Source: Thermoplasmatota archaeon (GTDB lineage Archaea > Thermoplasmatota > Thermoplasmata > Lutacidiplasmatales > JAMCUS01). Taken from it: 64,000 bases of DNA. Location: positions 41,207 to 105,206 of the forward strand of contig JAMCUS010000028.1 in assembly GCA_023379385.1 (NCBI GenBank), written 5' to 3'. Of this stretch, positions 1 through 8,879 are shown piece after piece (the stretch's first letter is position 1; each line of letters opens with the position of its first letter). A program made the translations under genes and the position numbers. Under the pieces are notes generated by a model. It ran no database searches and had not been told where the DNA came from. It saw only the letters and a program-made list of their open reading frames with translations.

Positions 1-465
1 GTAATAATCTTCCAGAACACCATAAACAAACATGGAGCCAGAACCTGTAGATACAAATTTATCCTCTATAGAACCACCCGCTGGATCTATGGAATATACA
101 TGCCCTCCGTTTTTATCTACACCACCCAACAGGACCCATGCGTAATAAGGATAATACCTGTTACTGACCAGAATATTGGACAATAAAGTGGATGCACTAT
201 CTATTGTTACCTGCTTATTCTGTTTAAGCTTGTAGAGAGCAACCTCAGCTTTTAAATATCTGACAAGAAGCTGTGCATCCCCTACCAGACCTGCTACGGT
301 CATTCCCATATTTTCATCAACTTTGAATAACTTTTGCGTAGTTTTGTGAGCTATGAAATTGCCCATTGTGGCACGATGCTCCGTGGCCATTATAACGCTA
401 TCTTTTGTAACAACACCTACCGTAGTTGTTCCCTTCTTTTGCTCTTCTATAATATTATCATTCAT
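1..465 (-). CDS. psmB: Proteasome subunit beta, 3'-truncated by window edge
   Basis: Catalytic beta subunit of the archaeal 20S proteasome, a self-processing N-terminal threonine hydrolase. I translated it by hand because the open end keeps it out of the ORF track. It starts [12 protein letters not shown] and continues [24 protein letters not shown]. The short propeptide ends in Gly before the Thr that becomes the nucleophile, and the following D and K region is the usual active-site frame. 155 codons lie in the window; about 50 more are expected past the left edge. The partner alpha subunit is in the exosome superoperon near 44.4-45.1 kb, so the two subunits are not co-transcribed. A TATA-like CTTTAAATA lies about 55 bases upstream. 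Confidence 0.95.
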   Translation of the reverse strand, partial: MNDNIIEEQKKGTTTVGVVTKDSVIMATEHRATMGNFIAHKTTQKLFKVDENMGMTVAGLVGDAQLLVRYLKAEVALYKLKQNKQVTIDSASTLLSNILVSNRYYPYYAWVLLGGVDKNGGHVYSIDPAGGSIEDKFVSTGSGSMFVYGVLEDYY

Positions 466-517
466 ACAATATCAACTCCAAAAAATAAGTTATGCCAATA
501 TCAGTAATAACAATATC

Positions 518-530
518 GTATTTAAAGATT
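518..530 (-). promoter_or_regulatory. TATA box of psmB
   Basis: On the minus strand this reads AATCTTTAAATACG, a good archaeal TATA element, upstream of the psmB start with a short leader between. The assignment rests on sequence and position only. Confidence 0.45.
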
Positions 531-684
531 GCATAAAGCTCTATGGTTACAATAAGTTAAATCTTCATTTAACTTTTTGTTATGAATATAAACCATCTAT
601 TCAGAAATATTTCAAGTTATTACGTCAAAAGCCATTACTGCGGGATAGCTTATTCTGTTGTGTTATTATTATGTAACCCATTTG

Positions 685-1314
685 TTAAAAAAATCCAAAC
701 CATAAAAGTATAATACCTATAAACTCTGCGATGTATAAAAATGCAGGGAATTTAGCTATATACAAACCACCTGCAATACTTACGATAATTGTCCCGATAA
801 TTATGCTCAACATTTTGTTATTCTTTTTCTGCCTATAGCTCTGTGCCGCAACAACGATAAGTATTAATGCCGCTGGAAAGGTAGCTAGAGATGAAGAGGC
901 AATTATACCTAAAGGCAACGGACCAAAAACCACATAGTTTGTGATAAGATTTCCAACAGGTTCAGTAATCACAAAATATAAAGTTACTGCACTTATAATG
1001 ATACAATATAACAGGTAAACCCTTTTTATATTATCTGATTTTACAAGAGATATGGATCCCAGTGCCAGCAATTCAACTATAACAACCACTACTAAAAGAT
1101 ATGTTTGGATAAGGAATTGATCTCGGATGTTAAATGCAAATAGAATTTCCAGAAATACACCGATAGCAAAAAACCACATTCCAGAACTCCAGTATAGATA
1201 TGATGTTAATTTATTTGCAACATATTTCTTTGTTAAATATCCTGCAAGAATACTACATAAGATGAATATTATAATGGTAGATAGTTCCACTGATGCCTTT
1301 ATTAAATCACTCAT
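685..1314 (-). CDS. Seven-helix membrane protein, unknown function
   Basis: A 209-residue integral membrane protein with seven clear hydrophobic segments (about residues 10-28, 40-60, 68-90, 98-116, 122-158, 167-187 and 190-209) joined by short loops. Basic stretches (KKY, SYRQKKNNK) suggest an N-out arrangement. The layout resembles small archaeal 7-TM sensor or transporter-like modules, but I recognise no family motif and assign no function. It lies tail to tail with nothing and faces away from psmB. The protein ends right at the last helix (WFGFF), so it has no soluble output domain. Start at ATG 1314 is the only reasonable one. Confidence 0.7.
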   Translation of the reverse strand: MSDLIKASVELSTIIIFILCSILAGYLTKKYVANKLTSYLYWSSGMWFFAIGVFLEILFAFNIRDQFLIQTYLLVVVVIVELLALGSISLVKSDNIKRVYLLYCIIISAVTLYFVITEPVGNLITNYVVFGPLPLGIIASSSLATFPAALILIVVAAQSYRQKKNNKMLSIIIGTIIVSIAGGLYIAKFPAFLYIAEFIGIILLWFGFF

Positions 1315-1569
1315 AGATTATAAAGATATAAAAATATCAGATATTTAAGCTCATAGATTCATTTTGCTCTATGAACTGTTCTATTTTTATATTACTTCCG
1401 GAGTCGTAAATATGTTATACAGCGATTTTCACCAAATAATTAATTGTCATATTTGATTCCTGATCGCTGCTATTATTTCAACTTCTCCATTTATAGAACG
1501 TACTCCCTCTAAGGGATTACCGCAATATAATATATTAAATCTTTGATATCGTATAATTTCACCGAAAAT

Positions 1570-2097
1570 TTATTTTGTGGTTCGTGATGTTAATTTTACT
1601 ATACTCTTTTCAGAGACTTTTCTACCTATATCGTACATTTTCTTATCTACTCTTGCAGATATCCGTAACCCTTTATTTGTAGTTGTTCCACGGATCAGGT
1701 TCACTATCGTTTCGTAATTTACCAGTGGTTTCCCTTTCCAGTTCATACTGATAAAAGAGAACATTCTATGTTCAATCTTGTTCCACTTGCTTGTACCAGG
1801 TGGATAATGACACACAGTTACGTTCAGACACATTTCATTTGAAAATTTTTGCAGATGATATCTCCACAGCCTACTACGACTTGCATTACTGCCTCCACAG
1901 TCCGCTGTGATCAACAGTTCCTGTGCACCAGGATAGTTTTCTCTGCCTATCTTCTTCCACCATTGTCTTATGCTCTCTACCGCAAATTCTGCAGTATCAT
2001 GGCTTATTCCAACATTGACAAAACCGCTGTTTGTTTCCAGTTCGTATATTCCATAGTGGACTGCTTTTCCTTCTGACTGAATATTAAAATCTCCGGG
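1570..2097 (-). pseudogene. ISAzo13-type DDE transposase, N-terminally truncated
   Basis: C-terminal part of an ISAzo13-family (Rhodopirellula-type DDE) transposase. The ORF track shows only 114 residues, but the frame stays open upstream to about 2097 and adds DFNIQSEGKAVHYGIYELE and SHDTAEFAVESIRQWW, both typical of the family. The ITADCGGSN and PPGTSKWNKIEHR(M/L)FSFI blocks carry the second catalytic Asp and the final Glu region. Upstream the frame runs into TGA at the border of a perfect hairpin (2113-2142). The N-terminal half, including the first catalytic Asp, is gone. It is therefore a dead fragment left by deletion or by insertion of another element. Confidence 0.85.
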
Positions 2098-2112
2098 CGG
2101 TCAGCCCTTCAT

Positions 2113-2142
2113 TGCGGCTCTTAGTCAGTCATAAGAGCCGCA
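2113..2142. repeat. Perfect 11-bp palindromic hairpin at the transposase breakpoint
   Basis: TGCGGCTCTTA, 8-base loop GTCAGTCA, then TAAGAGCCGCA. It is preceded by a shorter GGGC/GCCC hairpin (about 2095-2107). It sits exactly where the ISAzo13 reading frame ends. A subterminal hairpin of an IS200/IS605-type element or the end of a miniature element would look like this; a terminator is less likely because no T-run follows on either strand. Confidence 0.6.
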
Positions 2143-2575
2143 TAGGAGGTGGATTATATGTATATACGAAAAAAGAATATTGACAATAGTTTTGCATATA
2201 TATGTAAAAATAAAAATGCCATTTCTATTTATTTATTAATAACCAGATGTTGATTTTAAATATTATAAAATATTAAATATTATTTAATATTCTGTAATTC
2301 TGTGCTATCCATTGAATCAGGAGGTCAATAAATATTTTATATAATGAAACGAATGCAAAATCATTGTAAAATATATATCAATTATCACACTAATTTGCCA
2401 TACCCATGTCAATAAAATGCTGATTTTATCAAATTTATATGTGTCAGTATTTCTAAATATTATTGTAATTTTGTTATATAAAAAAATTTATTACTACCTA
2501 ACACTATTATGTTATTGGGACACTAGATATTGTGTTTGGTGTTCTTGGGATGGTGGTGTTCTTCGCCACGGTCCC
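2143..2575. other. AT-rich intergenic stretch
   Basis: About 430 bases, strongly AT-rich, between the hairpin and the DUF3800 gene. It holds a good ribosome-binding-like AGGAGGTG followed by a 31-codon reading frame (2158-2253), which I do not accept as a gene. Near the DUF3800 stop the DNA becomes G/T-rich (GTGTTCTTGGGATGGTGGTG) with a weak GGGAC/GTCCC inverted pair. I see no RNA gene. Confidence 0.4.
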
Positions 2576-3307
2576 CTAAATTTCCTTTATACCGTAGCCG
2601 TCTACTTTACTTTTATCATAGGGTGATGTATCAAATTTGTTATAGATCATATTAAAAAAAGTATTAAAGTCAAATACTCCTGTTATTGGATTTGAATATT
2701 TCTTAAATACCGAATAAGCTACTAGATCTGAGAGCTGTATGCCTACATAATCTTTTGAATCCATAAATAAAGGTCTATTTAGTATACTTCTAGATGATTT
2801 TATACTTTTAGTATAGTAACCATTTTTAATTTCATTTTTGATTGAATCCCTAATTGTTATGTCGTGACTTATTTCTGTTTCGTCTATTATCAATATTGCC
2901 ATCCCATTTATTTTATCAATATATTTTGCTATTCTTTCTATAAGGTACTGCCAGGATGTAAATTCTCTAACATTAACATATTTTTTAGAATGGTTTTGTG
3001 GACTGAGTTTATTTCTACTTATAACACTGATTATTGTACAGTCCATAGTAGATATATAGCCATAAAGTTTATTCATGAATGACTTCCTAACATTCACATC
3101 GTAACGTCTATAATCACTTTTTCCATGAACTATATAATTTGCATGTATCTCTAACCAGGGATCTACTTTGGGAAATGCATCTAACTTCATTTTCATAATA
3201 ATATTTTCAATATCAAAAAACAATGAATCCTCCATTATCAATGCAGACAAAACAAAAGGTCCTACATCGGTTGCTTTACCACTTTCATCTATAAGTGCAA
3301 AATACAT
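2576..3307 (-). CDS. DUF3800 domain protein
   Basis: A 243-residue DUF3800 protein. It opens with MYFALIDESG (acidic pair DE at residues 7-8). A second acidic block ILIIDETE lies near 140, and the family signature YVGIQLSDLVAY near 190. These acidic residues fit the RNase H-like fold proposed for this family. DUF3800 proteins occur on plasmids, prophages and defence or abortive-infection islands; their activity is poorly defined. The gene lies alone between IS debris and a dispersed repeat that starts about 40 bases upstream of its start codon, which suggests recent acquisition. The length is normal for the family and the frame is intact. Confidence 0.85.
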   Translation of the reverse strand: MYFALIDESGKATDVGPFVLSALIMEDSLFFDIENIIMKMKLDAFPKVDPWLEIHANYIVHGKSDYRRYDVNVRKSFMNKLYGYISTMDCTIISVISRNKLSPQNHSKKYVNVREFTSWQYLIERIAKYIDKINGMAILIIDETEISHDITIRDSIKNEIKNGYYTKSIKSSRSILNRPLFMDSKDYVGIQLSDLVAYSVFKKYSNPITGVFDFNTFFNMIYNKFDTSPYDKSKVDGYGIKEI

Positions 3308-3344
3308 GTTTTGTTAATATGCCTTACCTATACTTATTTTTAAC

Positions 3345-3440
3345 CTTAGGCACTGTAATTTAATTATATGATTATTTATATTTAATTTTCATAAATAAGT
3401 TCTTGTGTAAATGCTTATGTTATTTATTTACAATGCCTTA
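3345..3440. repeat. Dispersed ~96-bp repeat, copy A
   Basis: CTTAGGCACTGTAATTTAAT ... ATGCCTTA. It is closely similar over its whole length to 9911-10006, including the shared block GTAAATGCTTATGTTATTTA. The ends form an imperfect inverted pair (TTAGGCA / TGCCTTA), as in a miniature inverted-repeat element. This copy abuts the DUF3800 gene. Confidence 0.7.
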
Positions 3441-3909
3441 ACTCCTATGTCAATTATATATGATTATATGGATAATAATTTTTTATATTATTTTACATTG
3501 AACTCACAAAGCACTGAAAAGTTTATATTTGTATTACCTACACGGGTATTATGAAATGATACTTTATGAACGTTGTCGTAAGAAGACAGGACAGTATCTA
3601 AAACTGTAAAATCTCTGACTTACGGCGAGTTCACAACAGTGGAGCACATAATGTATTGCAAATTGCATCCATCGAAATTGTACAGATCTGAGGCTCTCTC
3701 ATCGCTCATAGGTCCATACTGCAAATATGCCAAATATCCGTGGATTTTTCTGGGTTCAACCATTTTCAATAAAGAATCATCTAAAATTTTATTATCCTAA
3801 CGGTATATAATCGACATAGTATGTATAGAAAGATTGATAAATCTCTTTGTTTTATCTTTATAATCTAAATAATACAACATATGATTGATTTTAGTTGCTA
3901 TTGATAAAT
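3441..3909. other. Intergenic stretch with gene debris upstream of tRNA-Lys
   Basis: About 470 bases. It holds the acetyltransferase fragment listed separately. Beyond that, AT-rich DNA with TATA-like stretches (TTTATCTTTATAATC, near 3853) could serve the tRNA. No other coding sequence is visible. Confidence 0.4.
3640..3765 (-). pseudogene. Fragment of a GNAT-like acetyltransferase
   Basis: The minus strand reads VEPRKIHGYLAYLQYGPMSDERASDLYN followed by YIMCSTVV and a stop. The YLQYGP(M/L)S block followed by a short loop and a hydrophobic strand resembles the central acetyl-CoA-binding region of small GNAT proteins. No start codon or complete domain exists, and the frame is closed on both sides, so this is a relic. 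The family call is tentative. Confidence 0.35.
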
Positions 3910-4000
3910 GGGTCTGTAGCTCAGCTAGGTAGAGCAATCGGCTCTTAACACCTAAAAGAGAGATACCGAAAGGTCAGGGGTTCGAATCCCCTCAGGCCCG
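3910..4000 (+). tRNA. tRNA-Lys(CUU) with a 17-nt intron
   Basis: The acceptor stem GGGTCTG pairs with CAGGCCC. The D arm is GCTC...GAGC and the T arm AGGGG-TTCGAAT-CCCCT. The anticodon stem is TCGG/CCGA. The loop reads CTCTTA, then 17 extra bases ACACCTAAAAGAGAGAT (3948-3964), then A. Removing these gives the loop CTCTTAA with anticodon CUU. The insert sits after position 37, the canonical archaeal intron site, and CTCTT pairs with AAGAG inside the intron to form a bulge-helix-bulge-like structure for the splicing endonuclease. The discriminator base is G and no CCA is encoded. Confidence 0.93.
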
Positions 4001-4083
4001 CTAAAATTTATAAAATACTGTCTAAAAAGAAAGATTAAAGATATAGCGTTGTATCACGTGTTATGTATAAATGGGGGATCTAA

Positions 4084-5088
4084 ATAAGGATAGTATACGT
4101 GGGTAGTGGCAGGTATTCAATTCCACCTGAAGGATACGGGGCTGTTGAAAAGCACATATGGAATTTAGCCAGTGCTATTAAAAAGAAAGGACATGAAGTA
4201 CACATTATAAACAGCGTTATGGCTTCAAATAGCATTGGAGAATACAAATTTGCTTTGAAAAGCATAAAGGAGGTAAAGAAAATAGATTATGACGTTCTCC
4301 ATATCCATACGGCACCTGTTGGTCTGGTCTATTCTCTGTTTGGATACGATATGGTATACACATCACATTCCAGGCACTGGAACGGTGTTAAATCTCTGCG
4401 TGAACTGTATGGATTGATGGTGGAGAAGCACAATGTCAAGCATGCAAAAAAGGTTGTTGCTTTGACAGAGGTTATCAAAAAAAAGATGGGTATAAACAGA
4501 AATGTGGTGGTAATTCCCAATGGTGTTGATACCTCATTGTATAAAAATAGCAACATGAAAAAAAACAGGATTGTAATGATGGGTGAAGTTTCTCCCAGAA
4601 AGGAGTTTCATTTAGCCTTGCTGGCTCTTAAAGATCTTAACTATAACGTAACTATTATAGGACCTGTTACAGACAGAGATTATGCAGATCGTCTTAGATG
4701 CATAATGCCATCTGTAGTACTTACAGGAGAGATTGAGGAAATGAAAATGACCGGTGAACTCTCTTCATCTACAATATTCATACACCCAAGCAGAAGTGAG
4801 GGTTTGAGCATGGCTGTCATAGAGGCGATGGCTTCAGGAATGGCTGTTATAGCTTCATCTGTAAATTCTATTGTGGAAGATGGAAAATCTGGTTATCTGT
4901 TTGATTCATCTCTGGACGATGCAGGTATAACCTCATTTATAAGAGACAAAACAACGATGCTCATCAATAACAATGAGCTAGCTGCAAGGTTAGGACAGTA
5001 TGGAAGAGCCATTATAGAAAGGAGTTATTCATGGGAGGTTATTGCAGATAAAATGATTGAACTCTACACAAGTTTTCTTGCCATGTAA
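4084..5088 (+). CDS. GT4-family glycosyltransferase
   Basis: A GT-B fold glycosyltransferase of family GT4, probably using a nucleotide sugar for surface glycan synthesis. The C-terminal domain carries the family signature SRSEGLSMAVIEAMASGMAVIAS, with the E-x7-E spacing, and the linker VVIPNGVDTSLY. The N-terminal glycine loop is GSGRYSIPPEGYGAVE. The ORF track starts at GTG 4099, which would remove the first beta strand. In frame, 4084-4098 encode I-R-I-V-Y, matching the family's usual MRIVYVG, so translation probably begins at ATA 4084 or the genuine start codon has mutated. An in-frame stop lies just upstream. The gene overlaps elp3 tail to tail by 25 bp. Confidence 0.85.
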   Translation: MRIVYVGSGRYSIPPEGYGAVEKHIWNLASAIKKKGHEVHIINSVMASNSIGEYKFALKSIKEVKKIDYDVLHIHTAPVGLVYSLFGYDMVYTSHSRHWNGVKSLRELYGLMVEKHNVKHAKKVVALTEVIKKKMGINRNVVVIPNGVDTSLYKNSNMKKNRIVMMGEVSPRKEFHLALLALKDLNYNVTIIGPVTDRDYADRLRCIMPSVVLTGEIEEMKMTGELSSSTIFIHPSRSEGLSMAVIEAMASGMAVIASSVNSIVEDGKSGYLFDSSLDDAGITSFIRDKTTMLINNNELAARLGQYGRAIIERSYSWEVIADKMIELYTSFLAM

Positions 5089-6584
5089 GGCTCCTTTTTA
5101 AAATATCCAATTTTTCTGAAGTATTCACGCACTCCAACACCACTGAGTACATGGATCATGTCAATACGGTTATCAATAGTTATGCGTTCAGCTTCCTCAA
5201 TAAGCCATTTGCCAAGTCCTCTATGCTGTACCTCCCTGTCCATGTAAGGGGTTCTGTTCAGTAATACCTCTGCGCCCAGTACCTTCAATTCACGAATAAT
5301 TGATGTTTTTGCATTGCTGTTTAAACGCAATCTCAAATATCCAAAAATATGCTCTTCGTTGTTCTCTATGCTGAGAAAGTATTCGGTTCCAGAGGACGCA
5401 TTATAAATAAAACGTTTCATTTGAAGGGATCTATCACTGACCACGTTTCTTGCAACCTCCCTGCATCTTATGCATCTGCATTTCATACCTTTCTCTTCCA
5501 GTTTTTTAATGGCTATTTCGTGAAGGTTGCTCTGCTTTACACCGTCAACGATTAATCTGGCAGGAATATCTCTCTGTATTCTCTGTATTCTGACGTAAGG
5601 CGGTATAATCTCCATTATTCTGGCAATGAGTTCTGCACTTACCTCTGTATCATAGGGAGTGTATGCACCATGCCTCCATAAGTCATAGAGAACCGTATTC
5701 TTTATAACCAGTGTAGGATATATTTTAAGCATATCTGGTTTAAACCGTTCATCCGAAAAGATCTTCTTTGCACCTTCAAGATCCCTTTCCGGATTCATAC
5801 CCGGTAATCCAGGCATTAAATGGTACACGATTTTAAAACCATCTTCACGTGCTCCAGATGTAGCCATTGCTATATCATTTACCGTATGGGCACGATGTGT
5901 AGCTTTCAATACAGAGTCTTCAATGCACTGGACACCCAGTTCTACTCTTGTGGCACCATATGACAGTGCAAGATCCCTATGCTCTTTCATAAACCAGTCC
6001 GGTCTGGTTTCTACAGTAATGCCGATTACCCTTCTTTCTGCTGTCTCATTTATAGCTATTGCCTCTTCAAGAGTTACAGCATCATAGCCATTCACTGCGT
6101 CAAAAGCCCTTTTTATAAAATCCTGTTGATACGATCTATCCCTTGCTGTGAATGTACCACCCATAATAATGAGATCTATTTTATCTACAGGATGTCCGGT
6201 AGCAATAAGAGTCTCCAGCCTTGATTTCGTTTGAAGGAAAGGATCGTAGCTGTTCTGCCTAGCTCTGAGTGCTGCAGGTTCTTCACCCGTATAACTCTGG
6301 GCTGTATGGTTTTCAACGCCACCAGGACAATATATACATTTTCCATGAGGGCATGCATATGGAGAAGTCATGATAGCTACAGGTGTTACACCTGATTCTG
6401 TTCTGGATGGCTTTATCTGCAGTAAGTAGTTATATTGTTTTTTGTCTGCTTCATTGAGCATAGCATATACGACAGAACTTCTTATAACAGGGCATTTATA
6501 CTTTCTTGATAAGCTTATTTTTATATTCTGTAGTTCATCTTTATTTTTTATCTCTCCTTTTTTCAGTAATTCTATAATCTCCAT
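5064..6584 (-). CDS. elp3: tRNA uridine(34) acetyltransferase Elp3
   Basis: Radical SAM/acetyltransferase that installs the carboxymethyl precursor at wobble U34 of tRNAs. It has 506 residues, normal for archaeal Elp3. The radical SAM domain has its cluster motif at about residue 85: CPHGKCIYCPGG (C-x4-C-x2-C type with an extra upstream Cys). MGGTFTARD, ITVETRPDW and YHLMPGLPG are Elp3 signatures. The C-terminal GNAT domain (about 360-506) contains QHRGLGKWLIEEAE, the acetyl-CoA loop. The stop codon is TAG, which shows that TAG terminates translation in this genome. It stands alone, convergent with the glycosyltransferase. Confidence 0.96.
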   Translation of the reverse strand: MEIIELLKKGEIKNKDELQNIKISLSRKYKCPVIRSSVVYAMLNEADKKQYNYLLQIKPSRTESGVTPVAIMTSPYACPHGKCIYCPGGVENHTAQSYTGEEPAALRARQNSYDPFLQTKSRLETLIATGHPVDKIDLIIMGGTFTARDRSYQQDFIKRAFDAVNGYDAVTLEEAIAINETAERRVIGITVETRPDWFMKEHRDLALSYGATRVELGVQCIEDSVLKATHRAHTVNDIAMATSGAREDGFKIVYHLMPGLPGMNPERDLEGAKKIFSDERFKPDMLKIYPTLVIKNTVLYDLWRHGAYTPYDTEVSAELIARIMEIIPPYVRIQRIQRDIPARLIVDGVKQSNLHEIAIKKLEEKGMKCRCIRCREVARNVVSDRSLQMKRFIYNASSGTEYFLSIENNEEHIFGYLRLRLNSNAKTSIIRELKVLGAEVLLNRTPYMDREVQHRGLGKWLIEEAERITIDNRIDMIHVLSGVGVREYFRKIGYFKKEPYMARKLV

Positions 6585-6661
6585 AGCTATTTTAGTATCA
6601 TTAATATGAACGCACCTCCATGAATATATGCTGAATTAACCACCTGTTTAATCAGGCTCCA

Positions 6662-7801
6662 TCACATCTTAATCCATTGTGAACACTCACCTTTAATAAT
6701 ATGCTCCGATCTCTTCAGCATATCAATATTTTTAGAGCCAGTAAGATACATAGATACCTTCAGCTCTTTAATAAAACCATTTAAATATTGTCTGGCATAC
6801 TCATCTCCTTTAACGACTTCCTGCAGAATTGCTCTGGCGAATCCTGCAGCGTCGGCACCCATAGAAATTGCTTTTGCGGCATCTAAACCATTTCTAATAC
6901 CACCACTTCCTATGATCTCCTTCTCTGCCAATTTTCCATTGATTATGGAAATGGGAGCTGGAACTCCCCAGCTGCCAAAGAGGTTTCCCAGGCTGTATCT
7001 CTCTGAATCATTTTCATATGCTCTGTATTTCTCCACCTTGGCGAATGAAGTCCCACCTTTACCACTTGTATCTATACCCATGATCTTGGTTTTTCTAAGC
7101 AGAAGAGCCACCTGTCTGGATATGCCTGCACCAGTCTCCTTCACTATAGTAGGAAATTTTTTGGATATCTGTTCAATTCTATCAATACAGCCAGTGCTAT
7201 TAAGATCACCCTCCGGTTGAACCACCTCCTGCAGGTAGTTAAGATGTATAGCCACGACATCAGCATTTATGAGGTCTACAAGCATGGATATATCATCATC
7301 ACTCAACGCTTTCTTATCCTTTTGGTCTACAAGTTGCGGTGCGCCAATATTGGCTATTTTTATAGGAATATCATAATCTTTTATACAGGAATAGCTCTTT
7401 TTTAAATCGTTAGACAAGAGCGCACCACGTTCACTTCCTACGCCAAGTCCTATATTAAATTCCGATGAAAGGGTAGCCAGAGCTCTGTTTATCTTTTCCC
7501 CTCCGTCGTAACCACCTGTCATGCCCGTTATTACCAGGGGATAACGGAGCATCTTCCTCAATAATCTAATTTCTGTATCAATAATATCAAAATCTATTTC
7601 CGGTAAAGAGTTATGAACCAGTTCTACATCATCCCAGTAATTGTAGGGTGACGTGACGTCGTTGCCCAGAACAATATTTACATGCTCCTCTTTTCTTTTT
7701 GCATATTTTTCAGCATTTTTATCATTGATATTATAAGATAATTTATTGATTTTACCATTCTTTTTTGAATTTTTCATTGCCTTTAACACCTCTGAAACCA
7801 C
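6662..7801 (-). CDS. fni: Isopentenyl-diphosphate delta-isomerase, type 2 (FMN)
   Basis: Interconverts IPP and DMAPP for archaeal isoprenoid lipid synthesis, using reduced FMN and Mg2+. A TIM-barrel protein with the full set of family motifs: KRKEEH near residue 37, VITGMTGGYDGG, GLGVGSERGAL, IHLNYLQEVVQPEGD (catalytic Gln and metal-binding Glu), IVKETGAGIS, GTSFAKVE and GGIRNGLDAAKAI-GADAAGFAR. About 25 residues precede the conserved start, so initiation may be at an internal Met (residue 9). The ketopantoate reductase gene ends about 35 bp upstream on the same strand, so the two may be co-transcribed. Confidence 0.95.
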   Translation of the reverse strand: MVSEVLKAMKNSKKNGKINKLSYNINDKNAEKYAKRKEEHVNIVLGNDVTSPYNYWDDVELVHNSLPEIDFDIIDTEIRLLRKMLRYPLVITGMTGGYDGGEKINRALATLSSEFNIGLGVGSERGALLSNDLKKSYSCIKDYDIPIKIANIGAPQLVDQKDKKALSDDDISMLVDLINADVVAIHLNYLQEVVQPEGDLNSTGCIDRIEQISKKFPTIVKETGAGISRQVALLLRKTKIMGIDTSGKGGTSFAKVEKYRAYENDSERYSLGNLFGSWGVPAPISIINGKLAEKEIIGSGGIRNGLDAAKAISMGADAAGFARAILQEVVKGDEYARQYLNGFIKELKVSMYLTGSKNIDMLKRSEHIIKGECSQWIKM

Positions 7802-7836
7802 CTGTTCCTACGCTACATGACAAATGTCAACAGGTC

Positions 7837-8772
7837 TTAATCACGTTTTTTATTAGCGAGCTCTTCCATTGACCTAATCAAACTATATAGTAGTGAATTA
7901 TAAATAACTTTCAATTTGACAAAATTACCTTTCTTTATGATGTATCCGTTAATCTCCTCAATCTCTGTTCTTCTTCCCATTTCTATATCCCTCAACATGC
8001 TTGATCTGTTGGTACTGCTTTTTTTTATGGTATCAAATAACATGTTACGAACTTCATCAAGAGAAATGTTAATGTTCAGCGTATTGGCAATTCCGACGCC
8101 CTCTTTCAGTAATTCATCAATTACCAACGCAAGATTCTGGTTATTGTACAGATACCCATTTTCTACATTTAATATGGCTGTCAGAGGATTTATTATTGAA
8201 TTAACAATTCCCTTCTGCCATATAATAGATTCAATGTTATCGGTAAGAATGCAATTTATACGAGAGCTGGTGAAAAGATCATAGACAATACCGGATGAAT
8301 CTGTCTTTTGATAGGATCCTATCCACATGGATCCATTTCCTGCGTGCACTAAATCTCCGTGCTGATCAATGTAAAAGCCATGGTTTGTAATACCCATAAC
8401 AATATATTTTTCAGGACTACCTTTCCAGTTTGTTTTTAAAGTTTTATTAATGGTGTCGTAATTATTCAATCCGTTCTGAATGGATACAATGATCAGGTCA
8501 CTCCATTTTTCAGATATATTCTTTATTGCCATCTCTGTGTCATAGGCCTTTGTAGTTATAAAAACAATATCTGGTTTAAAATTTAAATCATCAATATCTG
8601 TTACTGCGTTACCCTGGAGTGTTCCGGTATCTACACCAGTTACATGCATTTTTTCAGAATTTATTTTATCAACCATTAATTTCCTGCCTACAAACCATGT
8701 CTCATGATCCCTAAGCATATATCCAATACCACAGCCAAGTGCTCCTGCACCAAAAAATAACAGCTTTTTCAT
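7837..8772 (-). CDS. panE: 2-dehydropantoate 2-reductase
   Basis: NADPH-dependent reduction of ketopantoate to pantoate, an early step of coenzyme A synthesis. The N-terminal Rossmann motif is LLFFGAGALGCGIGYML. IVSIQNGLNN and MGITNHGFY follow, then IIWQKGIVNSIINPLTAILN with the catalytic Lys and Asn of the PanE family, and SSMLRDIEMGRRTEIEEINGYI near the C-terminus. I moved the start from the track's 8796 to ATG 8772 so that the Rossmann strand begins at residue 2 (MKKLLFFGAGALG). Length 311 is typical. A decayed tnpB lies directly upstream. Confidence 0.92.
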   Translation of the reverse strand: MKKLLFFGAGALGCGIGYMLRDHETWFVGRKLMVDKINSEKMHVTGVDTGTLQGNAVTDIDDLNFKPDIVFITTKAYDTEMAIKNISEKWSDLIIVSIQNGLNNYDTINKTLKTNWKGSPEKYIVMGITNHGFYIDQHGDLVHAGNGSMWIGSYQKTDSSGIVYDLFTSSRINCILTDNIESIIWQKGIVNSIINPLTAILNVENGYLYNNQNLALVIDELLKEGVGIANTLNINISLDEVRNMLFDTIKKSSTNRSSMLRDIEMGRRTEIEEINGYIIKKGNFVKLKVIYNSLLYSLIRSMEELANKKRD

Positions 8773-8879
8773 CAGAATAGGTATTGGCAGAGACATTGAT
8801 TAAGGTTTTTGTATTTATTCAGGTACAATACCTGAACATGTTATGATTTATGGATTGTAAAAAGGATTCCAAACTATCT

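Noticed and set aside
2158-2253. 31-codon frame after AGGAGGTG
   Set aside because: The ribosome binding site is striking, but the peptide (MYIRKKNIDNSFAYICKN…) is AT-driven and unrelated to anything; it lies in mobile debris.
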